Shown here: piece by piece, positions 53,428-61,817 of the stretch
How the letters are laid out: every line of letters begins with the position of its first letter
How positions within the stretch are numbered: position 1 is the first letter of the stretch
NCBI RefSeq assembly: GCF_001665685.1
Contig: NZ_LZTB01000011.1
Coordinates: forward strand, 1 to 64,000
DNA length: 64,000 nucleotides
Direction of reading: 5' to 3'
DNA from: Mycobacterium sp. 852013-50091_SCH5140682
GTDB lineage: Bacteria > Actinomycetota > Actinomycetes > Mycobacteriales > Mycobacteriaceae
Program-made: the position numbers and the translations under genes
Notes under the pieces: generated by a model
What the model saw: only the letters and a program-made list of their open reading frames with translations
Databases searched by the model: none
What the model was told of the DNA's origin: nothing

Positions 53428-54718
53428 CTGATTTTTGCTCCTCTTCGTCAGTCTCGACCGGACTCACCAGCACGGTGTTGATCCGCACCCGGCCGCGATG
53501 ATCGGGGCCGCCCTCTGCGTGCAGCCGCAGCCGACCCCAGTTCACCTCCGCACCGGGCAGCGGGACGCGGCCCAGTTCCAGGGCCAGCAGACCGCCGACC
53601 GTGTCCACGTCCAGGTCCTCGTCCGGCTCCAGGTCGTACAGTTCGCACAGATCCTCGATCGGCAATCGCGCCGACACCCGGAACTGCTTGTCGCCCAAGT
53701 CCTCGACGGGAGCCACCTCGTCGGTGTCGTACTCGTCGGCGATCTCCCCGACGATCTCCTCCAGCACGTCCTCGATGGTGACCAGCCCGGCGATCGCGCC
53801 GTATTCGTCGACCAGCAGCGCCATGTGGTTGCGGGCCAGCTGCATCTCGTTGAGCAGTTCGTCGAGCGGTTTGGAATCGGGGACGAACACCGCCGAACGC
53901 ATCACCTGGGCCACGGTGGTGTCCCGGCCCCCGTTGGTGGAGTAATAGGTCTGCTGGACAAGGTCTTTGAGGTAGACGACACCGACAACGTCGTCGACGT
54001 TCTCCCCGATCACCGGCATCCGCGAATGTCCGCTGCGCACTGCCAGCGAGGTGGCCTGTCCGGCCGACTTATCGCTTTCGATCCACACCATCTCGGTGCG
54101 GGGCACCATCACCTCGCGGGCCGGGGTGTCGCCGAGTTCGAACACCGACTGGATCATCCGGCGTTCCTCGTCGGCGACCACGCCGCGTTGCTGGGCCAGA
54201 TCCACCACTTCGCGCAGCTCGATCTCGGATGCGAACGGTCCGTTGCGGAACCCGCGGCCCGGCGTGAGGGCGTTACCGATCAACACCAACAGCCGGCTGA
54301 TGGGCGTCAGCAGCACCGAAATCGCTTGCAGCGGAATGGCAGACATCAGCGCGATCGAGTAGGCGTTCTGCCGGCCGACGGTACGCGGGCCGACGCCGAT
54401 GGCCACGAAGCTGGTGACCACCATGATCGCCGCCGCACTCACCAGGCCCCAGGTCACCCCGAGACGGCCGTCGAGGTAGGCCACCAGCAGCACCGTGGCA
54501 CAGACTTCGCACGTAATACGCAGCAGCACCACGAGATTGATGTAGCGCGGACGCTCCGCGACGACGCGGGCCAGCCGCACCGCACCGGGCCGCTCGTCGC
54601 GCACCATTTCGTCGATGCGGGCGATGGACACCGTCGACAACGCCGCGTCGATCGCTGCGAACAGGCCGCCGAACCCGACCAGCGCGATGGCGCCGAGCAG
54701 TGGGGCGAGTCCGCTCAC
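53414..54718 (-). CDS. CNNM/HlyC-type membrane protein with CBS domains
   Basis: A 434-residue membrane protein. DUF21-type transmembrane domain at residues ~1-165, then a CBS pair ([11 protein letters not shown] and [20 protein letters not shown]) and a C-terminal CorC/HlyC domain. Relatives are magnesium/cobalt exporters, often misnamed hemolysins. The GTG at 54718 is chosen because it overlaps the ybeY stop as GTGA and gives the usual length (Rv2366c); a frame to 54811 exists but would lie within ybeY. Confidence 0.9.
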   Translation of the reverse strand: MSGLAPLLGAIALVGFGGLFAAIDAALSTVSIARIDEMVRDERPGAVRLARVVAERPRYINLVVLLRITCEVCATVLLVAYLDGRLGVTWGLVSAAAIMVVTSFVAIGVGPRTVGRQNAYSIALMSAIPLQAISVLLTPISRLLVLIGNALTPGRGFRNGPFASEIELREVVDLAQQRGVVADEERRMIQSVFELGDTPAREVMVPRTEMVWIESDKSAGQATSLAVRSGHSRMPVIGENVDDVVGVVYLKDLVQQTYYSTNGGRDTTVAQVMRSAVFVPDSKPLDELLNEMQLARNHMALLVDEYGAIAGLVTIEDVLEEIVGEIADEYDTDEVAPVEDLGDKQFRVSARLPIEDLCELYDLEPDEDLDVDTVGGLLALELGRVPLPGAEVNWGRLRLHAEGGPDHRGRVRINTVLVSPVETDEEEQKSDDRT

Positions 54719-55251
54719 GGTTGGTCGAAGTATCGGGACTCGTCCAGCAGGCGCTGATCCTTCTGCGTCTGACGGTCGTCGTGATAGGCCTGCACCTGGG
54801 TGGCCACCCACTCTTCGAGGAGCTGGCGCTGCAGCGCGAACATCTCCTTCTCCTCGTCGGGCTCGGCATGGTCGTAGCCCAGCAGGTGCAGCACGCCGTG
54901 CACCGTCAGCAGGGCCAGTTCCTGGCCGAGCGAATGCCCGGCCTTGACCGCCTGCTGCTCAGCGAACTCGGGGCACAGCACGATGTCGCCCAGCATCGCC
55001 GGGCCGGGCTCGGGCGAGTCGGGCCGGCCTCCCGGCTCCAACTCGTCCATCGGAAAGCTCATGACGTCGGTGGGCCCGGGCAGGTCCATCCACCGCATAT
55101 GCAGATCGGCCATCGCGGCGCTGTCCACCAACACCATCGAAAGTTCGGCGGCGGGATGCACATCCATCTTCTCGATGACGAACCGTGCGACGCTGATGAG
55201 TTCCGATTCCGAGACGTCGATGCCCGACTCGTTGGATACCTCGATGCTCAT
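54715..55251 (-). CDS. ybeY: Endoribonuclease YbeY
   Basis: A 178-residue metal-dependent RNase involved in 16S rRNA 3'-end maturation and ribosome quality control. The zinc motif [11 protein letters not shown] is at about residue 113-123, with DVMSFPMDE upstream. Start ATG overlaps phoH stop as ATGA. Confidence 0.96.
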   Translation of the reverse strand: MSIEVSNESGIDVSESELISVARFVIEKMDVHPAAELSMVLVDSAAMADLHMRWMDLPGPTDVMSFPMDELEPGGRPDSPEPGPAMLGDIVLCPEFAEQQAVKAGHSLGQELALLTVHGVLHLLGYDHAEPDEEKEMFALQRQLLEEWVATQVQAYHDDRQTQKDQRLLDESRYFDQP

Positions 55252-56294
55252 CGCCGCGACCGCCCGGTGGACGATCGGCGCTGGGCCCGGTTCAGCAATG
55301 CCGGCTCCTCATGTCGTGCGTAAGCGTCGACGATCTCCGACACCAGCCGGTGGCGCACCACGTCGGCACTGGTCAATTCGGCGAAATGGATGTCTTCGAT
55401 ACCGTCGAGAATGGTCATGGCCGCGCGCAGCCCGGAGGTCGCGCCGCCGGGCAGGTCCATCTGGGTGATGTCGCCGGTGACGACGACCTTGGACCCGAAC
55501 CCGAGCCGCGTCAGGAACATCTTCATCTGCTCGGCCGTGGTGTTCTGCGCTTCGTCGAGAATGATGAAGGCGTCGTTGAGCGTTCTTCCCCGCATGTAGG
55601 CCAGCGGCGCGACCTCGATCACGCCGGCGCTCATGAGCTTTGGGATCAGCTCGGGGTCCATCATGTCGTGCAGAGCGTCGTAGAGCGGCCGCAGGTATGG
55701 GTCGATCTTCTCGCTCAGAGTGCCGGGCAGGAAGCCAAGGCGTTCACCGGCTTCCACCGCGGGGCGGGTCAGGATGATGCGACTGACCTGTTTGGTCTGC
55801 AGTGCGCTGACGGCCTTCGCCATGGCCAGGTAGGTCTTGCCGGTGCCGGCCGGGCCGATGCCGAACACGATGGTGTGGGCGTCGATGGCGTCGACATAGC
55901 GTTTCTGGTTGAGCGTCTTGGGCCGGATGGTCTTGCCGCGCCGGGACAGGATGTCCAGCGTCAGCACCTCGGCAGGCGACTCGTCCTCGGTTCCGGTGAG
56001 GATCGCGACGCTGTGCCGCACCGCGTCCGGCGTCACCGCCTGCCCACTGGAGACCACGGCCACCAACTCGGCGACGACACGCTCGGCCAATGCCACATCG
56101 GCCGGCTCGCCGGAAAAGGTGATCTCGTTGCCGCGCACGTGGATGTCGGCGGCGAGCAGGCGTTCGAGTGCCCTCAGGTTTCCGTCAGCCGAACCCAGCA
56201 GACCCACGATGATGTCGGGTTGAACACTGATGCTGCTGCGGACCGATTCCGACGTGGAGGCCGAGGAATCGGCTGTTGTCTCGCGGGGCGTCAC
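55248..56294 (-). CDS. phoH: PhoH-family ATPase
   Basis: A 348-residue protein with an N-terminal KH-like segment and a C-terminal RNA-helicase-like PhoH ATPase; Walker [12 protein letters not shown] near residue 155 and Walker [10 protein letters not shown] near 245. Usually linked with YbeY in RNA metabolism. First gene of the five-gene block; it must have its own promoter in the 117 bp before the upstream hairpin. Corresponds to Rv2368c. Confidence 0.93.
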   Translation of the reverse strand: MTPRETTADSSASTSESVRSSISVQPDIIVGLLGSADGNLRALERLLAADIHVRGNEITFSGEPADVALAERVVAELVAVVSSGQAVTPDAVRHSVAILTGTEDESPAEVLTLDILSRRGKTIRPKTLNQKRYVDAIDAHTIVFGIGPAGTGKTYLAMAKAVSALQTKQVSRIILTRPAVEAGERLGFLPGTLSEKIDPYLRPLYDALHDMMDPELIPKLMSAGVIEVAPLAYMRGRTLNDAFIILDEAQNTTAEQMKMFLTRLGFGSKVVVTGDITQMDLPGGATSGLRAAMTILDGIEDIHFAELTSADVVRHRLVSEIVDAYARHEEPALLNRAQRRSSTGRSRR

Positions 56295-56411
56295 GTGGGT
56301 TTTGGTTCCTACTTCCGGATGTCGAGTTGTGGCAGTTCCAGGACAGTTTGCTCACCCCAGTTTACCGCCGGTCGGTGACAGCGTCCCAATGGATAAAGCA
56401 GGGCAGACGCG

Positions 56412-56441
56412 GAAGGGGCGCCCCGGTGAGGGCGCCCCTTC
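56412..56441 (-). terminator. Terminator hairpin of small secreted-protein gene
   Basis: GAAGGGGCGCCC and GGGCGCCCCTTC form a perfect 12-bp stem around the 6-base loop CGGTGA. It lies 17 bp past the stop of the 55-residue protein gene on the minus strand and 117 bp upstream of phoH, so it probably insulates phoH. Confidence 0.8.
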
Positions 56442-56458
56442 GCAATCAGTGCTGAGTG

Positions 56459-56626
56459 TCAGTGGCTCTGGTGCACGCTGGTGTCCACCTGCGGCACGGT
56501 CACATGCGGGCCGATCTGATCCAGCCAGTCGTGGTGGCTGACGTCCGCCTGCGCGGCACCGGCCAGACCCAGAACCGCGGCGGCCATTCCGCTCGCGATG
56601 ATGGTGGCAAATCCGAACTTCTTCAT
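56459..56626 (-). CDS. 55-residue secreted protein
   Basis: A short gene likely to be missed by automated length cut-offs. The product begins MKKFGFATIIASGMAAAVLG, a clear signal peptide ending in GAAQA, leaving only about 28 residues of mature His-rich sequence (DVSHHDWLDQIGPHVTVPQ and VDTSVHQSH). GGGAT lies 4-5 bases before the ATG. A strong terminator follows and there is a 191-bp upstream region without other genes. Function is unknown. The high histidine content (5 in 28) could bind metal. Confidence 0.8.
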   Translation of the reverse strand: MKKFGFATIIASGMAAAVLGLAGAAQADVSHHDWLDQIGPHVTVPQVDTSVHQSH

Positions 56627-56817
56627 GGTGATCCCCGGACCCTTCGTCTTCTAGGTGTCGGCCGGTGGTGTGTTCATCGCCGGTCTGATAGTTAGAACAC
56701 GCAGGTCAGGGACTTAATTCCGGTGGCAGCAATTGATCGGCGCATGGCAGGAATTGATCGCTCGGCGCCCGTGGTCCAGCCGATTCTGAGCCGCGGCTGG
56801 CTACCGACCCCCGGTGG

Positions 56818-57567
56818 TCAGAGCGCCCACCGCGACGTCAGCGCCCCGATGGCGCCCAACGCGACCGCCGCGGCCGTCGACGTGCGCAGCACCGTCGGCC
56901 CCAGCCGTACCGCCCGGGCCCCTGCCGCATTCAGCGCGGCGATCTCCTCGTCGGCGATACCGCCCTCCGGGCCGACGATCAGCATCAGTGAATCGGCTTG
57001 AGCGATAGCCAGTTCGGTGATCGGCACGGTCGCCGACTCGTGCAGAGCCAGCACGAGTGCGCCGGCGGCCACCGCATCGGCGACGCGCCGGGTCAGCTCG
57101 GCCGTCGACACCACACCGTCGACCGTCGGGATGCGGGCCCGGCGGGACTGCCGGGATGCCGCGCGAGCCACCGCGTCCCAGCGGCGTAAACCCTTGTCCG
57201 CCTTCGGACCGTCCCAGCGGGCCACGCAGCGGGCCGACTGCCAGGCCAGAAACGCGTCCGCGCCGGCCTCGGTGGCCAGTTCGACGGCCAGCTCAGAGCG
57301 GTCGGACTTGGGTAGCGCCTGCACGATGGTCACCAGCGGGCTGGGGGCGGCGACGACGCGCCGCTGCAGCACCCGGGCCGACAGCCGCCCCTTTGCGGTC
57401 TCTTCGACGACGCAGTGCGCCAGGGTGCCCGCGCCGTCGGCGAGGTCGATCTCTTCACCGACTCGGATACGGCGCACATTGGCCGCGTGGAAGCCCTCGT
57501 CGCCGTCGAGCAGCGCCAGCTCACCGGTCGCGGGCAGCGCGTCAAGGTAGAACAGTGCCCTCGTCAC
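56818..57567 (-). CDS. rsmE: 16S rRNA (uracil1498-N3)-methyltransferase
   Basis: A 249-residue SPOUT-class methyltransferase. The trefoil-knot SAM site is seen as [13 protein letters not shown] and [12 protein letters not shown] near the C-terminus; the N-terminal PUA-like domain includes [15 protein letters not shown] start, 15 bp after dnaJ2. A 191-bp gap separates it from the small secreted-protein gene downstream. Confidence 0.94.
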   Translation of the reverse strand: MTRALFYLDALPATGELALLDGDEGFHAANVRRIRVGEEIDLADGAGTLAHCVVEETAKGRLSARVLQRRVVAAPSPLVTIVQALPKSDRSELAVELATEAGADAFLAWQSARCVARWDGPKADKGLRRWDAVARAASRQSRRARIPTVDGVVSTAELTRRVADAVAAGALVLALHESATVPITELAIAQADSLMLIVGPEGGIADEEIAALNAAGARAVRLGPTVLRTSTAAAVALGAIGALTSRWAL

Positions 57568-57582
57568 AGCGATGCCACGAGG

Positions 57583-58734
57583 TCAGCGGCCGGAGAACGT
57601 CTCGCGCAGCCGGCTGAATAATCCGCCGTTCCCGGTCGCCGACGCCGACTGGGTCGAGCGCACCTCGGCGGTGTCTCGGGCGCGGTTCTCCTTGAGCTTG
57701 CTCAGCAGTTCGATGTCGGTGTGGTCGAGCCGCGACGGCACCACGACGTCGATATGCGCGTGCAGGTCGCCACGCACACCCGAGCGCAGATGCGGCATGC
57801 CGTGTCCGCGCAGCGTGGTGACCGACCCCGGCTGGGTGCCTGCGGCGACGGTGATCTCGGTGTCGCCGTCGAGGATGTCCGAGACGGTCACGGTCGTGCC
57901 CAACGCGGCGTCGACCATCGGCACGGACACCGTGCAGTGCAGGTCGTCGCCGTCGCGGACGAAGGTGGGGTGTTGCTTTTCGTGGACCTCGACGTAGAGG
58001 TCGCCCGCCGGGCCACCACCCGGGCCGACCTCGCCCTGGGCCGCCAGCCGCACCCGCATGCCGTCGCCGACACCGGCCGGGATCTTGACGCTGATCTCGC
58101 GCCGCGACCGCACCCGGCCGTCGCCGCCGCAGCGGGTGCACGGATCCGGGATCACTTCGCCGACCCCGCCGCACACGGGACACGGACGCGCCGTCATCAC
58201 CTGACCCAGCAGGGACCGCTGCACGGTCTGGATCTCGCCGCGCCCGCCGCAGGTGTCGCACGTCACGGGGGTGGACTTGCCGTTGGTGCCCTTGCCCTGG
58301 CACAGGTCGCACAGCACCGCGGTGTCGACGGTGACCTGCTTGGTCACGCCGGTGGCGCATTCCTCCAGGTCCAGACGCATCCGCAGGAGGGAATCCGCAC
58401 CGGGCCGAACCCGGCCGATCGGCCCGCGTGACGTGGTGCCGCCGCCGAAGAACGCCTCGAAGACGTCGCCGAGCCCGCCGAAGCCGCTGAACCCGCCGTT
58501 GGCCGCGCCGCCGACGGACTCCATGGGATCCCCGCCCATGTCGACGATGCGGCGCTTCTCGGGATCGCTGAGCACCTCGTAGGCGACCTGGATCTCGGTG
58601 AACCGAGCCTGGGCCTGCTCGTCGGGGTTGACGTCGGGATGCAGTTCGCGAGCAAGCCGCCGATAAGCGCGCTTGATCTCCGAATCACTCGCACCGCTGC
58701 TCACTCCGAGCAAGCCGTAATAATCGCGTGCCAC
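57583..58734 (-). CDS. dnaJ2: Chaperone protein DnaJ (second copy type)
   Basis: A 383-residue type I J protein. J domain at 1-70 with the HPD motif in [10 protein letters not shown], a Gly/Phe region ([10 protein letters not shown]), four zinc repeats ([32 protein letters not shown]) and the client-binding C-terminal region. It follows hrcA by 21 bp as in Rv2373c-Rv2374c and should work with DnaK in heat shock. Confidence 0.96.
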   Translation of the reverse strand: MARDYYGLLGVSSGASDSEIKRAYRRLARELHPDVNPDEQAQARFTEIQVAYEVLSDPEKRRIVDMGGDPMESVGGAANGGFSGFGGLGDVFEAFFGGGTTSRGPIGRVRPGADSLLRMRLDLEECATGVTKQVTVDTAVLCDLCQGKGTNGKSTPVTCDTCGGRGEIQTVQRSLLGQVMTARPCPVCGGVGEVIPDPCTRCGGDGRVRSRREISVKIPAGVGDGMRVRLAAQGEVGPGGGPAGDLYVEVHEKQHPTFVRDGDDLHCTVSVPMVDAALGTTVTVSDILDGDTEITVAAGTQPGSVTTLRGHGMPHLRSGVRGDLHAHIDVVVPSRLDHTDIELLSKLKENRARDTAEVRSTQSASATGNGGLFSRLRETFSGR

Positions 58735-58755
58735 GCCAGACCTTTCAGATGCCGC

Positions 58756-59823
58756 TCAGCGGCTGCCTAAGACTTCACCTATGTACAGAGCAACCGCAGC
58801 GACATTAGCGATAGTTCCCGGATAGTCCATTCGAGTGGGTCCCACCACACCCATGCCGCCGTACACCTTGCCCGAGCTGCCGTAGGCGGTACTCACCACC
58901 GACGTCCCCACCATCTGCTCGGCTTCGGTCTCGTGACCGATCCGCACGGTCACCTTGCCGGCCTCCTGCTGCGCGGCCAGCAGCCGCAACACCACGACCT
59001 GCTCTTCGAGCGCTTCGAGCACCGACCGCAGCGAACCGCCGAAGTCGGCGGTATTGCGGGTCAGGTTGGCCGTACCGCCGAGCAGCAGCCGTTCCTCGAC
59101 GTGTTCGACCAACGTCTCGACCAGCACGGTGGCCGAACGGCCGACCGCGTCGGCCAGGCCGCCGCTGCCGTTGAGCTGACTGGCGAGGTCCGACACCGCG
59201 ACCGACGCCGCGGTCAGCGGTTTGCCCTCGAGTGCCTGCCCGAGCATCTCCCGCAGCTTGGACAGCTGGTGATCGTCGATGGCGTCGCCGAGCTCGACGA
59301 TCCGCTGATCCACCCGGCCTGTGTCGGTGATGACCACCAGCAGCAGCCGCGCCGGGGTCAGGGCCACCACCTCGAGGTGGCGCACCGTCGACGTGGACAG
59401 TGTCGGGTACTGGACGATGGCCACCTGCCGGGTCAGCTGCGCCAGCAGACGCACGGCCCGGCGCAGCACGTCGTCGAGGTCGACGCCGGACTCCAGGAAG
59501 TTCAGGATCGCGCGACGCTCCGACGACGACAGCGGTTTGACGTTGTCGATGCGGTCAACGAACTCCCGGTACCCCTTCTCGGTGGGCACCCGGCCCGAGC
59601 TGGTGTGCGGTTGGGTGATGTAACCCTCGGCCTCCAACACCGCCATGTCGTTGCGCACGGTCGCGCTGGACACCCCGAGATTGTGGCGTTCGACGAGGGT
59701 CTTCGAACCGATGGGTTCCTTGGTGGCAACGAAGTCGGCAACGATGGCACGCAGCACCTCGAAACGACGGTCGTCGGCACTCCCCACCTCTTCACCTGCC
59801 CTTCGAGTCGTCGTAAAGCTCAT
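58756..59823 (-). CDS. hrcA: Heat-inducible transcription repressor HrcA
   Basis: A 355-residue repressor of class I heat-shock genes. N-terminal winged helix with [20 protein letters not shown], followed by the GAF-like dimerisation domain and the conserved end [14 protein letters not shown]. HrcA binds CIRCE palindromes; none is visible in the 137 bp upstream, so it does not seem to be autoregulated by that element. Confidence 0.95.
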   Translation of the reverse strand: MSFTTTRRAGEEVGSADDRRFEVLRAIVADFVATKEPIGSKTLVERHNLGVSSATVRNDMAVLEAEGYITQPHTSSGRVPTEKGYREFVDRIDNVKPLSSSERRAILNFLESGVDLDDVLRRAVRLLAQLTRQVAIVQYPTLSTSTVRHLEVVALTPARLLLVVITDTGRVDQRIVELGDAIDDHQLSKLREMLGQALEGKPLTAASVAVSDLASQLNGSGGLADAVGRSATVLVETLVEHVEERLLLGGTANLTRNTADFGGSLRSVLEALEEQVVVLRLLAAQQEAGKVTVRIGHETEAEQMVGTSVVSTAYGSSGKVYGGMGVVGPTRMDYPGTIANVAAVALYIGEVLGSR

Positions 59824-59960
59824 ACCGCTTGATCTATTTTACTGACCAGCTGGACCTTTACCGACTCTGTAGTTGGTGCGCATGGGCGGGTGCGGGTACT
59901 AGCCTTGGCAACCATGCCGTTGCCAAGCCCGCGTACAGGTAACCCGGAGGCAGGTCGGCG

Positions 59961-60272
59961 ATGATCTTCAAGGGTGTCATCGAAGGCAAGCCGTACCCCG
60001 AACACGGGTTGACCTACCGCGATTGGTCACGGATCCCGCCCAGGCAGCTGCGGCTCGACGAGATTGTCACCACCACGACCGTGCTGGCCCTCGATCGGTT
60101 GCTGTCGGAGGATTCGACCTTTTACGGCGATCTGTTCCCGCACGCAGTGAGGTGGCGGGGCGACATCTATCTCGAGGACGGTCTGCACCGCGCGGTCCGC
60201 GCGGCGCTGCGAAACCGCACCATCCTGCACGCCCGGCTGTATGACATGGACTCGCCGCTGCCCCAGATGTGA
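59961..60272 (+). CDS. Conserved hypothetical protein between hrcA and mbtH
   Basis: A 103-residue protein beginning MIFKGVIEGKPYPEHGLTYR. The C-terminal segment YLEDGLHRAVRAALRNR recalls the DGxHR region of ParB/sulfiredoxin-fold proteins; this resemblance is weak. GGAGG precedes the ATG. Divergent from hrcA, convergent with mbtH; its place corresponds to Rv2375. No defined function. Confidence 0.72.
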   Translation: MIFKGVIEGKPYPEHGLTYRDWSRIPPRQLRLDEIVTTTTVLALDRLLSEDSTFYGDLFPHAVRWRGDIYLEDGLHRAVRAALRNRTILHARLYDMDSPLPQM

Positions 60273-60283
60273 CGACGCGCGGC

Positions 60284-60496
60284 CTACCCGGCCATGGCCT
60301 CGCGCAGGCTCCGGGGTCGCAGATCGGTCCACGTCTGCTCGACGTAGGTCACGCAGTCCGACCGGCTGCCCTCACCGAAGACCACCCGCCAACCCTCGGG
60401 CAGGTCGGCGAACGCCGGCCACAGGCTGAATTGCTCCTCGTCGTTCACCAGAACGAAGAAGGTGCCGCTCTCGTCATCGAACGGGTTGGTGCTCAT
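60284..60496 (-). CDS. mbtH: MbtH-like protein of mycobactin synthesis
   Basis: A 70-residue MbtH protein, the small activator that binds adenylation domains of non-ribosomal peptide synthetases. Family motifs NxEQxSLWP (here [10 protein letters not shown]) and [11 protein letters not shown] are complete. The ATG at 60496 is chosen because it gives the typical length; GGAGA lies 9 bases upstream. It overlaps the last 23 bp of mbtG. Confidence 0.95.
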   Translation of the reverse strand: MSTNPFDDESGTFFVLVNDEEQFSLWPAFADLPEGWRVVFGEGSRSDCVTYVEQTWTDLRPRSLREAMAG

Positions 60497-61817
60497 CGGT
60501 GCTGGTCTCCTCTTCGCGCAAGCGCTCATCGGTACTCCTGATCGGTCGGTCGGTGATGCCTGAGCCGGCGCCCAGATCGGCGGCCAGCACGCGGTCGGAC
60601 AGCAATCCGAGGCAGCTGAGGTTGGGGAAGCCGGGTCCCTGGTTCAAGCCCGCCAGCCCCGGCAGGAACAGCTTCGGGGTCACGCCACGCACCGCAAGGT
60701 CGTCGCCGATGGACTCCTGCAGGCTGTCCCCGGTCAGCGGACGCCCCAGGCCGAGTTCGAGCATGTCGAGGGCATCCTGGGCCAGCAGCGGGACAAACCA
60801 CAGGGCGTCCGCGCCGGACCCGTCGATCACCAGGTCGAATCCGTGCACGGTCTCCGAGCGTTCCGCGCCGGTGTCACTGAGCAGCGTCAACCGGATGCGT
60901 TCGTCGCGCGCGACGGCATGTGCGACCCGACCACGAAGATGGCGGATGCGGTCGTCAGCCAACAGCGCCTCCTGAACCCGCGCGGAGAACACTCCACGGT
61001 CGGTGCGGTTCATGGCGTCGCGGCGTTCGGCCAGGGTCAGACCCGCCCAGTGGGTGGGGTCCGAATACAGGGTGTTCTCGAAGAATCCTTCGCCCCGGGT
61101 AAACAGGGTGACCTGTGGCGAGATCACCGTGATCGTCGAAACCCGGTGGCGGAACAGCTCATTGAGCATGGTCGCGGCGGTTTCCCCGCCACCGATGACC
61201 GCCACCCGCTCGGCGGCGATCAGCTCCCGCGCGGCGGCGCGATGCCAGAACTGCGCGATGGAGAGCACCCTCGGATTGCCTGGCAGGATGGACTTTTCGG
61301 CCTGCCCGGGTCCGGTGATCATGACCGCGTCGGCGCGCACGGTGTCGTCGTCGGTCTTCAACACCCAGGAGGTCTGGCCGTGGTCGACGCCGATCTCGGT
61401 CACCTCACCGGACACCACGGCCATCCCGATGTTGTCGGCCACCCAGTTCAGGTACTGACTCCACCGGCGATGGGTCGGAGCCGGCCGGCCCCGGTCGATC
61501 CACTCCGCGAAGTGGCCGATGTCGATCAGGAACGACTGCCAGCTGTGCCGCATCATCCGATCGTCGAGCTCGGCGTTGCGGCGCGGCACCAACGAGGACC
61601 GGTACGGGAAGCCGACGTCCTTTTCGGGGCTGGTGCCGAGCCGGTGCTGCCCGTCGGTCCAACCTCCGACGGCTTGCCAGTTGGCCGCGACACCGGCACG
61701 TTCGACGACGACGATGTCAGGTGTGGGCAGCCCCATGGACCGCAGTTCGGCGGCCTTGGCTGCCACGGCGATCGCCTTGGGTCCGGCGCCGATCACGGCC
61801 AGGGTGGGTGTGCTCAT
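60474..61817 (-). CDS. mbtG: Lysine N6-hydroxylase of mycobactin synthesis
   Basis: A 447-residue flavin monooxygenase that N-hydroxylates lysine (or the acylated lysyl residues) to create the hydroxamate iron ligands of mycobactin. FAD-binding motif [15 protein letters not shown] is N-terminal; NADPH motif [11 protein letters not shown] near residue 200. The ATG at 61817 overlaps the mbtF stop as ATGA. It is co-transcribed with mbtF and mbtH, normally under iron control from a distant upstream promoter. Confidence 0.95.
   Translation of the reverse strand: MSTPTLAVIGAGPKAIAVAAKAAELRSMGLPTPDIVVVERAGVAANWQAVGGWTDGQHRLGTSPEKDVGFPYRSSLVPRRNAELDDRMMRHSWQSFLIDIGHFAEWIDRGRPAPTHRRWSQYLNWVADNIGMAVVSGEVTEIGVDHGQTSWVLKTDDDTVRADAVMITGPGQAEKSILPGNPRVLSIAQFWHRAAARELIAAERVAVIGGGETAATMLNELFRHRVSTITVISPQVTLFTRGEGFFENTLYSDPTHWAGLTLAERRDAMNRTDRGVFSARVQEALLADDRIRHLRGRVAHAVARDERIRLTLLSDTGAERSETVHGFDLVIDGSGADALWFVPLLAQDALDMLELGLGRPLTGDSLQESIGDDLAVRGVTPKLFLPGLAGLNQGPGFPNLSCLGLLSDRVLAADLGAGSGITDRPIRSTDERLREEETSTDEHQPVR

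Noticed and set aside
59824..59960. CIRCE element upstream of hrcA
   Set aside because: No TTAGCACTC-GAGTGCTAA-type repeat is present in the 137-bp divergent region.
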